This document shows positions 38,394 to 47,418 of a DNA stretch of 64,000 nt, piece after piece. Position 1 is the stretch's first letter. Each line of letters starts with the position of its first letter. Location of the stretch: contig LT606947.1 in NCBI GenBank assembly GCA_900095165.1, positions 1,794,309 through 1,858,308 on the forward strand, in the 5' to 3' direction. The notes under the pieces were generated by a model. The model was not told the DNA's origin. It ran no database searches and saw only the letters and a program-made list of their open reading frames with translations. The position numbers and the translations under genes were made by a program. The stretch is from Polynucleobacter necessarius. Lineage in GTDB: Bacteria > Pseudomonadota > Gammaproteobacteria > Burkholderiales > Burkholderiaceae.

Positions 38394-39600
38394 ATGAAAG
38401 CGAAAATCTCTCCAAAGTCCATTAAACAGCCTGTATGGCAGTTGGCTGGCTGGCAAAATTTTCGCGCCAGTAATTATTCTGCGGTAAGCGAGGCATTAAT
38501 GTCCGCAAGAAAAAACAGGGCGAAGTTATTGGGCAAGCCAATGCAATTGGCTTAAAGGGCGCGCGAGAATTAATTCAAGATAGGTATATACAAGAGGTTT
38601 TTGCAACCGCTGCGATTGAAGGTGAAAAGCTTAATCTTGATTCTGTGAGGTCTTCAGTCCTTCGCAGAATCGGGTCTCCACTAGTGGGCGATGTTTCATT
38701 GCCAAATCAAAAGGTGGATGGTTTAGTGAATATATTGCAAGATGCTTTAGGGCGGCATGAAGAAAGACTTAGTAAACAAAAATTATATGAATGGCACCGT
38801 GCGCTATTTCCTATTAGACCGGTGGGAAGGTCGCATATCAAGGTTGGTGGTTTTCGTGTGCACGAAGACTCAATGCAAATTATTAGCGGCCGGCCCGGTA
38901 AAGAAGTAATTCATTTTATTGCGCCCCCTTCTGACAGGGTGAATCATGAGGTAACAATATTTCTTGACTGGTTTAATGGGACTCAACCATATAAACAAAT
39001 TAAGAATGATTCAAAAAATCAATTTAGTTATCTTGACGGTCTCCAGCGTGCCGCTATAGCGTATTTATGGTTTGAAACAATTTATCCTTTTGAGGGATGG
39101 TAATGGACGGCTGGGTAGGGCAATCGTTGAGCTTGCGATGGCTCAAGATGCACAATCAGAAAAAACTTTATAGCATCTCAGAGCAAATAATGGTAAGACG
39201 TTCTGATTACTATGATGCATTAAATGCGGCACAGTATGGGGATCTTGAAATATCTGATTGGATTATTTGGTTTGCAAATGCGTGTGAACATGCTTGCGAG
39301 GCTTCATGCTCATTAATGATGAATGCGATTGAGAAATCCAATTTCTGGAATCAGTATTCTCACGTAGCGATGAACGAGAGAAAAAAGAAAGTGATTCAGA
39401 GATTGCTGGATGACGGTGACGGTGGATTTTTAGGCGGTCTAAATGCAGAAAAATATATGAAGCTTACACACGTCTCTAAGGCTACCGCAACAAGAGATTT
39501 ATCGGATCTTCTCGCGTCGGGGATGTTGTTTTCAATTGGCCAAGGAAAGGCAGCGCGCTACCTTATCAATATTGATGGTTGGAATCATGGCATTCGGTGA
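38394..39600 (+). pseudogene. Fic-family protein with DUF4172-like N terminus, disrupted
   Basis: Start MKAKISPKSIKQPVWQLAGW. Frame is lost at an A6 tract (38510-38515); seven A would restore KKQGEVIGQANAIGLKGARE. The middle (38645-39090) has the Fic N-terminal and inhibitory-type parts, reaching FETIYPFE. A GGG at 39094-39096, one G too many, breaks the Fic motif, which would read IYPFEDGNGRLGR. The catalytic His of HxFxDGNGRxxR is Tyr here (codon 39083-39085, TAT). A DNA-binding-like C-terminal part follows (THVSKATATRDLSDLL). Fic enzymes AMPylate proteins; this one has three separate losses. Intact length would be about 400 residues. Confidence 0.85.
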
Positions 39601-39639
39601 TTAAAGCCGGGTGATAACCAAAGCACTGCAGAGAATTAG

Positions 39640-40677
39640 TTAAAAAATATTAGGCTCAATCTGTAAAGTCACGCCAAACTTATCGTGCACTTTATCTCGA
39701 ATGCATTTAGCCAGACCAAGAATGTCTTCAGCAGTGCCACCGCCATGGTTGACAAGTACTAGGGCTTGGTTTTCATAAACACCAACAGCGCCCATGCGCT
39801 GACCTTTAAAACCGCATTGATCAATGAGCCAGCCAGCAGCGAGTTTGCGCTTGCCTGGTAAGTCTGCATAAGAAACTAAATTTGCGTAAGTTTTCAGAAG
39901 CGTTTCGTATTGCTCATTCGGAACTACTGGGTTCTGAAAGAAACTACCTGCATTGCCAATTATCTTTGGATCTGGAAGTTTGTGAGTACGAATCTTGCAT
40001 ACCGCCAGGAAGATCTCTTCCGGGCTGGGGCTAGCATTGGCTGGAAATTGCTTAGCAAGATCGGCGTAATGCATGCGAGTCTGCCAAGCTTTAGGCAATT
40101 TAAAAACGACCTTTGTCACGATAAAGCGGCTGGGATTTTGCTTGAAGTAGCTATCGCGATAGGCAAAGCGGCATGCTTCTTTTGGAAGAGTGACAAAGGC
40201 ATGCTCTTTGACATCAAAGGCTTCGATACGATCTATGTACTCGCCAATCTCAACACCATATGCGCCGATGTTTTGTATGGGTGCGGCACCAACCGTTCCA
40301 GGTATTAAGGCAAGATTCTCAAAGCCGGGCATGTCATTTTCTAAAGTCCACGCAACTAGTTCATGCCAAACCACTCCTGCACCGACTGACAGAAACGTAG
40401 CTTCTTTATCGCTGGAGAGGATTTCTTGACCCGGAATGTCAATCAAGAGGGTGGCGCCAGGTAGTGCGCTTGGCAAAATGACATTACTACCGCCGCCTAA
40501 TATTCTCCAGGGCAGCTTTTGCTGCGCAATCTCAGACATCACTGCCGGAATCTGCTCCGGAGAGTCAATTTCATAGGCGAGCTCGGCTATGGCATCAAAG
40601 CCAAAGGTGTTGCGGTGCTTGAGCCATAAATTAGGAGTCAATTTTGCGGGGTTGGACGCATTTGGGGCGCGAGTCAT
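39640..40677 (-). CDS. murB: UDP-N-acetylenolpyruvoylglucosamine reductase
   Basis: 345 residues. FAD-binding features ILGGGSNVILPSAL and PGTVGAAPIQNIGAYGVEIG are visible, followed by RFAYRDSYFK and the C-terminal GFKGQRMGAVGVYENQALVL. It makes UDP-MurNAc in peptidoglycan synthesis. It converges with the Fic pseudogene and is divergent from yajQ. Intact and of normal length. Confidence 0.95.
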   Translation of the reverse strand: MTRAPNASNPAKLTPNLWLKHRNTFGFDAIAELAYEIDSPEQIPAVMSEIAQQKLPWRILGGGSNVILPSALPGATLLIDIPGQEILSSDKEATFLSVGAGVVWHELVAWTLENDMPGFENLALIPGTVGAAPIQNIGAYGVEIGEYIDRIEAFDVKEHAFVTLPKEACRFAYRDSYFKQNPSRFIVTKVVFKLPKAWQTRMHYADLAKQFPANASPSPEEIFLAVCKIRTHKLPDPKIIGNAGSFFQNPVVPNEQYETLLKTYANLVSYADLPGKRKLAAGWLIDQCGFKGQRMGAVGVYENQALVLVNHGGGTAEDILGLAKCIRDKVHDKFGVTLQIEPNIF

Positions 40678-40809
40678 GCCACAATCTTATTCGTAAACGA
40701 GTTTAGGGAAGATTTTTTGTGCGTAAGACAAAAAATGTTGGTCATAAGCTCTAGAAATTCGCAAAAATAGAGCTTAAACCGAATAAGCAAGATTATTTAA
40801 GGAGTAGAG

Positions 40810-41295
40810 ATGCCATCATTTGACGTTGTTTGTGAGCCGGACATGGTTGAGCTCAAGAATGCGATTGAGCAATCGAATAAAGAAATCAGCAATCGTTTCG
40901 ACTTTAAGGGTTCTGATAGCCGCGTAGAGCAAAAAGACGAAGCCTTGATTTTGTTTGGCGATGACGACTTTAAGTTAGGTCAAGTGCGCGATGTGCTCGT
41001 TGGCAAAATGGCCAAACGGAACGTGGATGTGCGTTATCTCAAAGATGACAAAACTGAAACGATCGGTGGTGATAAACGCAAGCAAACAATGAAGATTCAA
41101 AAGGGTATTACTTCCGAGTTAGCAAAAAAAGTAGTGCGCATTATTAAAGACAGCAAGCTCAAAGTACAAGCAAGCATTCAAGGCGATGCAGTGCGTGTTA
41201 CTGGCGCTAAACGTGATGACTTACAAGAAACCATGGCCCTGCTCAAAAAAGAAGTAGCCGAAGCGCCATTGGGCTTTAATAATTTCCGTGACTAA
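40810..41295 (+). CDS. yajQ: YajQ family cyclic-di-GMP-binding protein
   Basis: 161 residues. [20 protein letters not shown] is the family N terminus and [20 protein letters not shown] is typical of the second half. YajQ proteins bind c-di-GMP and nucleic acids. A well-placed GGAG precedes the ATG. It overlaps xerD by eight bases. An in-frame A7 tract (41124-41130) is intact, useful as a control for the tract losses elsewhere. Confidence 0.94.
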   Translation: MPSFDVVCEPDMVELKNAIEQSNKEISNRFDFKGSDSRVEQKDEALILFGDDDFKLGQVRDVLVGKMAKRNVDVRYLKDDKTETIGGDKRKQTMKIQKGITSELAKKVVRIIKDSKLKVQASIQGDAVRVTGAKRDDLQETMALLKKEVAEAPLGFNNFRD

Positions 41296-42211
41296 TGTTG
41301 CGCCAGCCATAGCTCCAGCAAGCCAAGAAGCCATAGAGCGCTTCTGCGATGCTTGCTGGCTAGAAGACGGCCTTGCTCAAAACAGTCTTGCGGCATACCG
41401 TAGAGACTTATTACTATTAGCGCAGTGGCTTTATAAGGAGTCTGGTGACGATCTTTATGGCGTTACTGAAAAAGATCTCACTGCGTATATTGCCTATCGC
41501 AGAGCCGATAAAGCTACTACTGCTAATCGACGCTTAACGGTTTTCAAGCGCTTCTACCGTCATGCCTTACGCATCAATTTAGTGAAAAGCGATCCTTGTA
41601 TGGGATTGCGTGCCGCTAAGCAAGTGCTACGCTTTCCAAAGACGTTGAGCGAAGATCAAGTCACTTCACTTTTGCATGCTCCGGATATCGAAACGCCATT
41701 GGGATTGCGTGATCGCACCATGCTCGAGCTCATGTATGCCAGTGGTTTGCGCGTATCAGAAATCGTTTCTTTAAAAGCAGTAGCCCTTGGATTAAATGAA
41801 GGCGTAGTAAGAGTGGTGAATGGCAAAGGCGGTAAAGAGCGATTAGTGCCTTTTGGTGGTGAAGCAGGGCAGTGGCTCAGAAAGTATTTGACCGAAGCGC
41901 GTACCCCATTACTAGAGGGCAAAACATCAGATGCTGTTTTTGTCGGCCGTCATACGGGTACTGGTTTAACCCGACAGGCTTTTTGGGTGCTGATTAAGCG
42001 CTACGCTACAGTGGCTAATATTTCGGTTGCTCTTTCACCGCATACCTTGCGTCATGCTTTTGCCACCCATTTGCTAAACCATGGAGCTGATTTGAGGGTA
42101 GTGCAGCTCCTTTTGGGGCATGCCGATATCTCTACTACCCAGATCTACACCCATGTGGCTAGAGAAAGGCTCAAATCAATTCATCAGCAGCATCATCCGC
42201 GTGGTTCTTAA
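41288..42211 (+). CDS. xerD: Site-specific tyrosine recombinase XerD
   Basis: 307 residues from a GTG that overlaps the yajQ end. The catalytic Arg lies in [13 protein letters not shown], with [15 protein letters not shown] and [16 protein letters not shown] supplying the His, Arg and Tyr of the tyrosine-recombinase tetrad. It resolves chromosome dimers at dif with XerC. Followed by the mobile mystery protein genes on the other strand, separated by 63 bases. No dif-like site was recognised nearby. Confidence 0.93.
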   Translation: MTNVAPAIAPASQEAIERFCDACWLEDGLAQNSLAAYRRDLLLLAQWLYKESGDDLYGVTEKDLTAYIAYRRADKATTANRRLTVFKRFYRHALRINLVKSDPCMGLRAAKQVLRFPKTLSEDQVTSLLHAPDIETPLGLRDRTMLELMYASGLRVSEIVSLKAVALGLNEGVVRVVNGKGGKERLVPFGGEAGQWLRKYLTEARTPLLEGKTSDAVFVGRHTGTGLTRQAFWVLIKRYATVANISVALSPHTLRHAFATHLLNHGADLRVVQLLLGHADISTTQIYTHVARERLKSIHQQHHPRGS

Positions 42212-42274
42212 AAGTATGGGCTGAGCAGCCCATGGATCGCAAAGCTCCACACCAAGGCAATATGGGTTTCTAGT

Positions 42275-42865
42275 CTATTGCCTAGCAAATAGCATTAAAG
42301 GCGCGATATCGCCTTTATCTGCTGCGCGTAGAGCTGATAAATAGTTTTGGCGTGTAGCGCCTGGGGTGGTGATTGAAGTATTGCTACCCCAAGAAAATCT
42401 CTTACTCCCAAGACTGACAATCAAGGCATCAGCTATCAAGCGCGCATGACGACCATTGCCATTAGGAAATGCATGAATCAACACTAGCTGATGGTGAAAG
42501 CGCGCAACAATCTCATCAATGGACATTGTTTCATTTTTAATCTGATAAGCAGTGTTGTCTAAAAGATTCTTGATAGCAACGGCAATCTGAGTCCAATCAA
42601 TACCTATACTCTTGGCGCTTCTTCTGAATGTGCCAGCCCACTGCCATGTTTGATTAAACATGCGGCTATGCAATTCACGCACCAATCCCTCATTCAAGCC
42701 TTGAATGATCTTTTGACGAGCAATCCAATCTGCACCTTCGACAATATTCATTTCCTCCCAAGCGTTTAAATCGGCCTGAGTGCTAATGTGTTTGGGTATG
42801 AGACCAAGAGCTTCATCCGGATCAATTGGAGTGGCTCCTGGCACATATTCAAACTGCATCACCAT
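42275..42865 (-). CDS. Fic/DOC family protein, mobile mystery protein B
   Basis: 196 residues. VLIHAFPNGNGRHARLIADAL is the Fic motif HxFx(D/N)GNGRxxR, with Asn in place of the Asp seen in many Fic proteins; HTH-like parts are absent. The length and NGRHARL form match the TIGR family named mobile mystery protein B. It may AMPylate or otherwise modify a target. It overlaps mobile mystery protein A by seven bases and both are intact, unlike the other Fic gene at 38.4 kb. The substrate is unknown. Confidence 0.85.
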   Translation of the reverse strand: MVMQFEYVPGATPIDPDEALGLIPKHISTQADLNAWEEMNIVEGADWIARQKIIQGLNEGLVRELHSRMFNQTWQWAGTFRRSAKSIGIDWTQIAVAIKNLLDNTAYQIKNETMSIDEIVARFHHQLVLIHAFPNGNGRHARLIADALIVSLGSKRFSWGSNTSITTPGATRQNYLSALRAADKGDIAPLMLFARQ

Positions 42866-43317
42866 AGATTCCTTCTGGGGCCGTCCAGAATCTCCTTTGC
42901 CAGTAGTTGCAGTTGCTTTTCACTAGCGGACTTGTCTACCGACTGATCCTCAAGACTCATGGAATGAGAAATAGGGCGTAGCCTTTCATGCGCAACTAAA
43001 GTAGCGCGATCCTCCAAGATTTCCTCTAATGATTTGCGTGGCACTAGGTTGTATTGCAATTCGCAATCTAAGGCGCTCGCCAGTTTGCGTAGACTAGCTA
43101 AAGTGATCTTTTCATCAGCTTCCGCTTTTTCGAGCTTGGCAACACTGGCGGGTGTAATACCCAGCTTGTGAGCCAATGCAGAGGCTGACATACCCAAGGA
43201 TTCGCGAATAGCCTTAACCCAGCCACTACTTGGACGGGTTGGAGGGCGAATTTCCCTCAGTCTAGCAAGGGTTAATTCCATTTGATGGAGTTGTAATTCA
43301 GCAAATTTCTTGTTCAT
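42859..43317 (-). CDS. Helix-turn-helix protein, mobile mystery protein A
   Basis: 152 residues. A helix-turn-helix region (SASALAHKLGITPASVAKLE) sits near residues 49-68, followed by TLASLRKLASALDCELQYNL. The C-terminal half is helical and charged. This matches the TIGR family named mobile mystery protein A, usually paired with the Fic protein. It would act as the regulator and possibly the antitoxin-like partner. Its start at 43317 lies next to a set of four evenly spaced operator-like repeats. Confidence 0.87.
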   Translation of the reverse strand: MNKKFAELQLHQMELTLARLREIRPPTRPSSGWVKAIRESLGMSASALAHKLGITPASVAKLEKAEADEKITLASLRKLASALDCELQYNLVPRKSLEEILEDRATLVAHERLRPISHSMSLEDQSVDKSASEKQLQLLAKEILDGPRRNLW

Positions 43318-43321
43318 ATTG

Positions 43322-43440
43322 ATACCTATAGGTATTAATTAATATATTTTATTATAGCCTATAGGTATAAATTAATACAATTATTTGATGCTTATAGGCA
43401 TTAAATTTTTGCCAGGTGAAGGGCTTATAGGTTTTGTGGC
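43322..43440 (-). promoter_or_regulatory. Four operator-like repeats at exact 33-bp spacing upstream of mobile mystery A/B
   Basis: Cores CCTATAGG at 43325-43332 and 43358-43365, then CTTATAGG at 43391-43398 and 43424-43431: each is 33 bases after the previous. The first is part of a perfect 14-base palindrome ATACCTATAGGTAT (43322-43335), and the second and third extend the similarity into an AT-rich tail. The array starts five bases from the start codon. 33 bases is about three helical turns, so a regulator could bind all copies on one face. Not a CRISPR array: repeats are too short and spacers share sequence. Confidence 0.8.
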
Positions 43441-43622
43441 CATGCGATTCTTTTAATTCAAAGGAAACGAGCTTTGCTTTAAAAGTTAAAAGAGAGAATT
43501 ATTTAAGCGGTTTCATTTAAGTAAGGCAACGTATATGTGATTTGAGTCTTTAGCCCGTTGAACCCCTTTGCGCCCTTTATCTAATGCATTCAACTCAACT
43601 GAACTGAGCTCGAATTAAAGGC

Positions 43623-43782
43623 AAGTGCTTAGTCTGTAAGGTATGCAAAGAATGGTGGCGGTCATTTCTACGCTGATTGCCTATGCCCCGAACAAGAGAT
43701 TGGATTGTTTGCATGAGGGCCCTAGTATGAGCAAAATCGCTGGCGCAGCTTTAAGCAATTAGCGATTAATAGGGATCAATAA
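43623..43782 (+). pseudogene. Possible remnant of a small Cys-rich protein, multiply frameshifted
   Basis: Across three frames the sequence reads like one short protein: KCLVCKVCKEW, then NGGGHFYADCLCPEQEIGLF, then YEQNRWRSFKQLAINRDQ followed by a stop at 43780-43782. The Cys pattern (CxxC...CxC) suggests a zinc-binding domain. No start codon is identified. It could equally be chance, but the clean protein-like stretches ending at a stop before plsY make a decayed gene plausible. Confidence 0.3.
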
Positions 43783-43799
43783 GTGTTTAAGATAGCGGC

Positions 43800-44432
43800 A
43801 TGGAATTTACCCTTGATCTACTGCTTATCCCAGCTGCCTACTTAATTGGCTCCGTTTCTTTTGCGGTAGTGGTGAGCAAGTGCATGCGCTTACCCGATCC
43901 TCACTCTTATGGTTCTGGTAATCCAGGTGCTACTAATGTTTTGCGTACAGGCAATAAATTAGCTGCAGTACTTACCTTGATTGGCGATGCTCTCAAAGGT
44001 TATTTTGCTGTGATGCTGGCGCGAGTATTGCTTGGGAATGAGTTTCTTACGTCATCGATGAATTCTTGGCTACTCTGCGGAGTAGTTATCGCTGTTTTTC
44101 TGGGCCACCTCTTCCCCATATTTCATAAGTTTAAAGGTGGCAAAGGTGTTGCCACTGCCTGCGGCATTTTATTTGGTATCAATTGGATTTTAGGTTTAGC
44201 TACGCTCAGTATCTGGATTATTGTGGCGATGTTTATGCGCTACTCATCTTTAGCTGCCTTGGCTGCAGCGATTTTTGGCCATGTTTATTTTGTTTTCTTA
44301 TTTGGCTTTCAGCCGATGGGATTGGCGATGTTTATTGTTTGCCTACTTTTAATTTGGCGTCACCGTAGCAACATCCACAATTTAATGAATGGCACCGAAA
44401 GTCGTATTGGTTCTAAAAAGACCCCAAAATAA
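43800..44432 (+). CDS. plsY: Glycerol-3-phosphate acyltransferase PlsY
   Basis: 210 residues, polytopic, with PlsY signatures [14 protein letters not shown] near residue 38 and [14 protein letters not shown] near residue 108. It acylates glycerol-3-phosphate from acyl-phosphate in the inner membrane. The C-terminal tail (ESRIGSKK) is cytoplasmic-like. Followed after 11 bases by the MAPEG gene. Confidence 0.95.
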   Translation: MEFTLDLLLIPAAYLIGSVSFAVVVSKCMRLPDPHSYGSGNPGATNVLRTGNKLAAVLTLIGDALKGYFAVMLARVLLGNEFLTSSMNSWLLCGVVIAVFLGHLFPIFHKFKGGKGVATACGILFGINWILGLATLSIWIIVAMFMRYSSLAALAAAIFGHVYFVFLFGFQPMGLAMFIVCLLLIWRHRSNIHNLMNGTESRIGSKKTPK

Positions 44433-44443
44433 AGCCCTCAATT

Positions 44444-44815
44444 ATGACAATTGCTTACGCCTGTGTTCTCTTTATGGGTCTTTTGCCCTATGTAGCTGCT
44501 GGTATCGCTAAAAAAGGTTTTGAGGGTTATGACAATGCCCTACCAAGACAATGGCTTGCTAAGCAAACTGGCTTTAGGGCAAGAGCCAATGCTGCGCAAG
44601 CCAATCTATTTGAGTCATTACCGCTCTTTTTTGCGGCAGTCATCATTGCTTCGATTGGCAATGCACCACAAGCCAGAATTGATCTACTAGCGCTAGGTTT
44701 TGTAGCTGCACGGATTGCCTACTTAATTTGCTATGTTGCCAACTGGCCAACGACAAGATCCATTGTTTGGACTTTGGGAATCATCTGTGTAGTGAGCTTA
44801 TTTTTTCAGATTTAA
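44444..44815 (+). CDS. MAPEG family membrane protein
   Basis: 123 residues with four hydrophobic stretches. RANAAQANLFESLPLFFAAV around residues 45-65 is the MAPEG signature of Arg/Asn and Glu residues, and LGFVAARIAYLICYVANWPT the C-terminal part. MAPEG proteins include glutathione transferase-like and other membrane enzymes; the bacterial substrates are mostly unknown. It follows plsY by 11 bases, so the two are probably co-transcribed. Confidence 0.8.
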   Translation: MTIAYACVLFMGLLPYVAAGIAKKGFEGYDNALPRQWLAKQTGFRARANAAQANLFESLPLFFAAVIIASIGNAPQARIDLLALGFVAARIAYLICYVANWPTTRSIVWTLGIICVVSLFFQI

Positions 44816-44968
44816 CAAACTAATAATTAAAAAAACTGAGACACAACATTTCTTATGCCAACTAAAAAAACCAGCTGCAGTAAAAAAACTAGCAGCTAAA
44901 AAGTCGCCAGCTCAAAAAAGAAGGCATTAACAAAGAGCACGCCAGCAAAAGATGATGCAGGTTTACCT

Positions 44969-45634
44969 TTGTCGGTAGTGATTCGCCGCCGTATTGAGGT
45001 CCAAAAGGCGCGCTTTCATGCAAACGACAATATCTCAGCATTCATACAGCCTGGTGAACTAGAGTGTTTGGTGGATGAGGTTGCGGAGAAGATGCAAGCG
45101 GTGCTGGAGAGTTTGGTCATTGATACCGAAAATGATCACAACACAAAAAATACTAGTCGTCGCGTTGCCAAGATGTATGTTCAAGAGGTGTTTAACGGTC
45201 GTTACGTTGATCAACCCACCTTGACCAAGTTCCCTAATGTGAGTCGCTTAAATGAGCTCATGATTATTGGCCCAATAACTGTGCGTAGTGCATGCCCCCA
45301 CCATTTGTGCCCGATCATGGGCCGAATTTGGATTGGCGTTCTGCCAAGCAAAGCATCAGCTTTGATCGGTCTGTCCAAATACTCACGTCTGACCGAATGG
45401 GTTATGTGTCGTCCGCAAATTCATGAAGAGGCTGTTGTGGAGTTGGCAGATATGCTTGAGAAAAAAATCAAGCCTATTGGCGTTGCAGTAGTAATGGATG
45501 CTGACCACTTCTGTATGCAGTGGCGTGGTGTCAAAGATCGCGACTCGAAGATGATCAATAGTGTGATGCGTGGTGCTTTCTTAAAAGACTCCAATCTGCG
45601 TAGGGAATTTCTGGCGCTGATCGATAGAAAATAG
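44969..45634 (+). CDS. folE: GTP cyclohydrolase I, with disrupted N-terminal extension
   Basis: The catalytic core is intact: SACPHHLCPIMGRIWIG carries the zinc Cys/His, and FCMQWRGVKDRDSKM the second Cys. It makes dihydroneopterin triphosphate for folate. A TTG at 44969 is the earliest start that keeps this frame open; a GTG at 44978 is possible. Upstream, an ATG at 44855 with PTKK begins a Lys/Ala-rich segment (AAVKKLAAKKSPAQK) that would join the core only with one A fewer in the A7 at 44864-44870 and one more in the A6 at 44914-44919. So a basic N-terminal extension appears to be broken, perhaps without loss of the enzyme. Confidence 0.88.
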   Translation: MSVVIRRRIEVQKARFHANDNISAFIQPGELECLVDEVAEKMQAVLESLVIDTENDHNTKNTSRRVAKMYVQEVFNGRYVDQPTLTKFPNVSRLNELMIIGPITVRSACPHHLCPIMGRIWIGVLPSKASALIGLSKYSRLTEWVMCRPQIHEEAVVELADMLEKKIKPIGVAVVMDADHFCMQWRGVKDRDSKMINSVMRGAFLKDSNLRREFLALIDRK

Positions 45635-45665
45635 GAAGACGCAAAAATTCCTTATCCTTATTGTT

Positions 45666-46587
45666 TTGCTCGCTGTGGTTTGTACTATTGACCATAATAG
45701 ACAGGACTATCAGACATTGGCAAGTGAAAAAATGGAGTCCCCATTTTTTATATTCCACCTCTCAATCAAAAAGATTTTAAAGGTCGCACGTGGATTTTGT
45801 TGGCTGAATCCAAGACAAAGTTTTGGTTCTATGATCCCTGTACTTTGATTGAAGACGAGGATGGCGTCCTTTCTTTTGCTGCTTATATTGCGCCGAGAGA
45901 AAAAATAATCTTCCTGCATTTAATGCCACGATCGTTGGCCCTTATCTTCAAAAACTAGATTGCTTTAGCAATAACCAATGGTCGGAAACCTTATACACCA
46001 AAGATCTGCTTGCGCAAAGACCGCTAGTCGGCGATGCTAAACCAGTGAATGGTTCTGGCTGGGTCAAAATTAAATCTAAAACCGCAATGGCGTATGTACG
46101 CTCACGTTTGTGTGGGCGTAAATTTATTGATGATCAAAATGTAAACTATTTTTTATATCAAGATGGCGCGTTGCCAGCTCCGATTGCTAAGAAAGCGCTA
46201 GTAGAGGTTTTTGATCAAAAAGAAAGTAAGCAGATCGTGACTCTTGCGCAAGAAGAGGTCATTGAACCAAGCAATGCCAAGCCACCTATATTTTATGAAG
46301 TGCTCAACAATGAGGTGATTATCGTAGAGAGTAAAAAAGAGATACGCCAACTTCGAATTAATGCTTATTACCTAGATAAAAATTTATCCAAACAAGCAGA
46401 CTATATTTTTACGGCTAACTGCGCAGATAACTCTTATGTAATGACTGCTGCTGGAGCAGTACAAAAATCGAGCGCTACTAATGACGCCATTGGTGCAAAA
46501 GATTCATTTGCTGCAGTAGCATTTAATCGAGCCTGCGGGAATCACGGCGCGTACATGAAGACATCGACTAAGGGTGCAAGTAAGTGA
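45666..46587 (+). pseudogene. Secreted or lipoprotein-like protein of unknown function, frameshifted
   Basis: A hydrophobic start (LLAVVCTIDHN, preceded by KFLILIV) suggests a signal peptide. The frame breaks at a T6 tract (45744-45749); seven T restore FYIPPLNQKDFKGRTWILLA. It breaks again at an A6 tract (45900-45905); seven A restore NLPAFNATIVGPYLQKLD. The rest (46045-46587) is open and includes MAYVRSRLCGRKF and FTANCADNSYVM. The FKGRTWILLAESKTKFWFYD segment recalls surface-adhesin-E-like domains, a weak assignment. The original start is unclear; an ACG sits where ATG could have been. Confidence 0.6.
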
Positions 46588-46805
46588 TGCGCAAATCTTC
46601 TCTCTACAGAGCTCTAATTTTTCCGATGTTGGTCGGTATGGCTGTTGTTGCTTGCGAATGCTTCCAAACCGAAAATCCTGATCTATCTAGAAACAACAAG
46701 GCGGCCTACAATAAAGATTTAAAAGAATGCCGGGAAGATTATCCAGAGCAGGGCTCTGGGATTCACTATCGTCAGTGGATTGGTTGCATGAAGCTCAAGG
46801 GTTGA
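46587..46805 (+). CDS. Small putative lipoprotein
   Basis: 72 residues from the ATG at 46587, overlapping the end of the preceding broken gene by one base. MRKSSLYRALIFPMLVGMAV then VACECF gives a lipobox-like site (Cys near residue 23), followed by a charged part (DLSRNNKAAYNKDLKECRED). It would be a small outer-membrane or periplasmic lipoprotein of unknown role. It may depend for translation on the upstream gene, now disrupted. Confidence 0.55.
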   Translation: MRKSSLYRALIFPMLVGMAVVACECFQTENPDLSRNNKAAYNKDLKECREDYPEQGSGIHYRQWIGCMKLKG

Positions 46806-46989
46806 AAGTAGATTTTCATTTGATCTCTTTCTGAGAACAATTCTCATCTAAATTCTTATATAAATCAAAGTCTTACGTGACTGGTAGCTGGATTACATAT
46901 TCTCCACTATGATCAATTCAGTTTTTAAAGTTATGCATCGCAATTTAGTGTGCTTCCTTACTTATCACTGATTTATTTTTGGAGAATCC

Positions 46990-47298
46990 ATGAAAAATAG
47001 TCGTCGCCAATTTATGATTTTGTCTGCTGCTGGTGCTTGTACTTTGGCATTGAACGGTAAAGTTCAAGCTCAAGCAATGGTTGCTGAAACTGATCCACAA
47101 GCTTCTGCATTGGGTTATAAGGCTGATGCCTCTAAAGTAGATAAAGCTAAATTCCCAAAATATGCTGCAGGTCAAAAATGTGACAACTGTGCTCTCTATC
47201 AAGGTAAGCCTGGTTCTGCTGCTGGCGGCTGCTCATTGTTTGCTGGCAAGCAAGTGGCTGGTCCAGGCTGGTGCTCTGCTTACGCTAAGAAGGCTTAA
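46990..47298 (+). CDS. High-potential iron-sulfur protein (HiPIP)
   Basis: 102 residues. A twin-arginine signal (SRRQFMILSAAGA) leads a mature part with the four-Cys HiPIP pattern: KCDNCALYQGK, GGCSLFAGK and GPGWCSAY. It is a soluble periplasmic [4Fe-4S] electron carrier. It stands alone, with its own upstream region of about 180 bases and a strong terminator after it. Intact. Confidence 0.93.
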   Translation: MKNSRRQFMILSAAGACTLALNGKVQAQAMVAETDPQASALGYKADASKVDKAKFPKYAAGQKCDNCALYQGKPGSAAGGCSLFAGKQVAGPGWCSAYAKKA

Positions 47299-47346
47299 TT
47301 ACCCTTTGCTAGCGAATGAATTCTGAGTTTCAAAGACTTAGAATCT

Positions 47347-47382
47347 AAAAAGGCTGCTTAGTTCAGACTAGCAGCCTTTTTT
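47347..47382 (+). terminator. Rho-independent terminator after HiPIP gene
   Basis: A 12-base stem AAAAAGGCTGCT (47347-47358) pairs with AGCAGCCTTTTT (47370-47381) around an 11-base loop, ending in a T-run. It lies about 50 bases past the HiPIP stop. Confidence 0.85.
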
Positions 47383-47418
47383 ATTACACTCGGACACCGA
47401 GTAACCCAAGGAATTTGA

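Noticed and set aside
43322..43440. CRISPR array
   Set aside because: The repeat cores are only eight bases with partly shared spacers and no cas genes are nearby. The arrangement suits a regulator-binding array.
43318..43799. tRNA or other RNA gene in the larger intergenic regions
   Set aside because: No cloverleaf pairing, CCA end or T-loop consensus was seen here or in 36807-37119 or 63099-63244.
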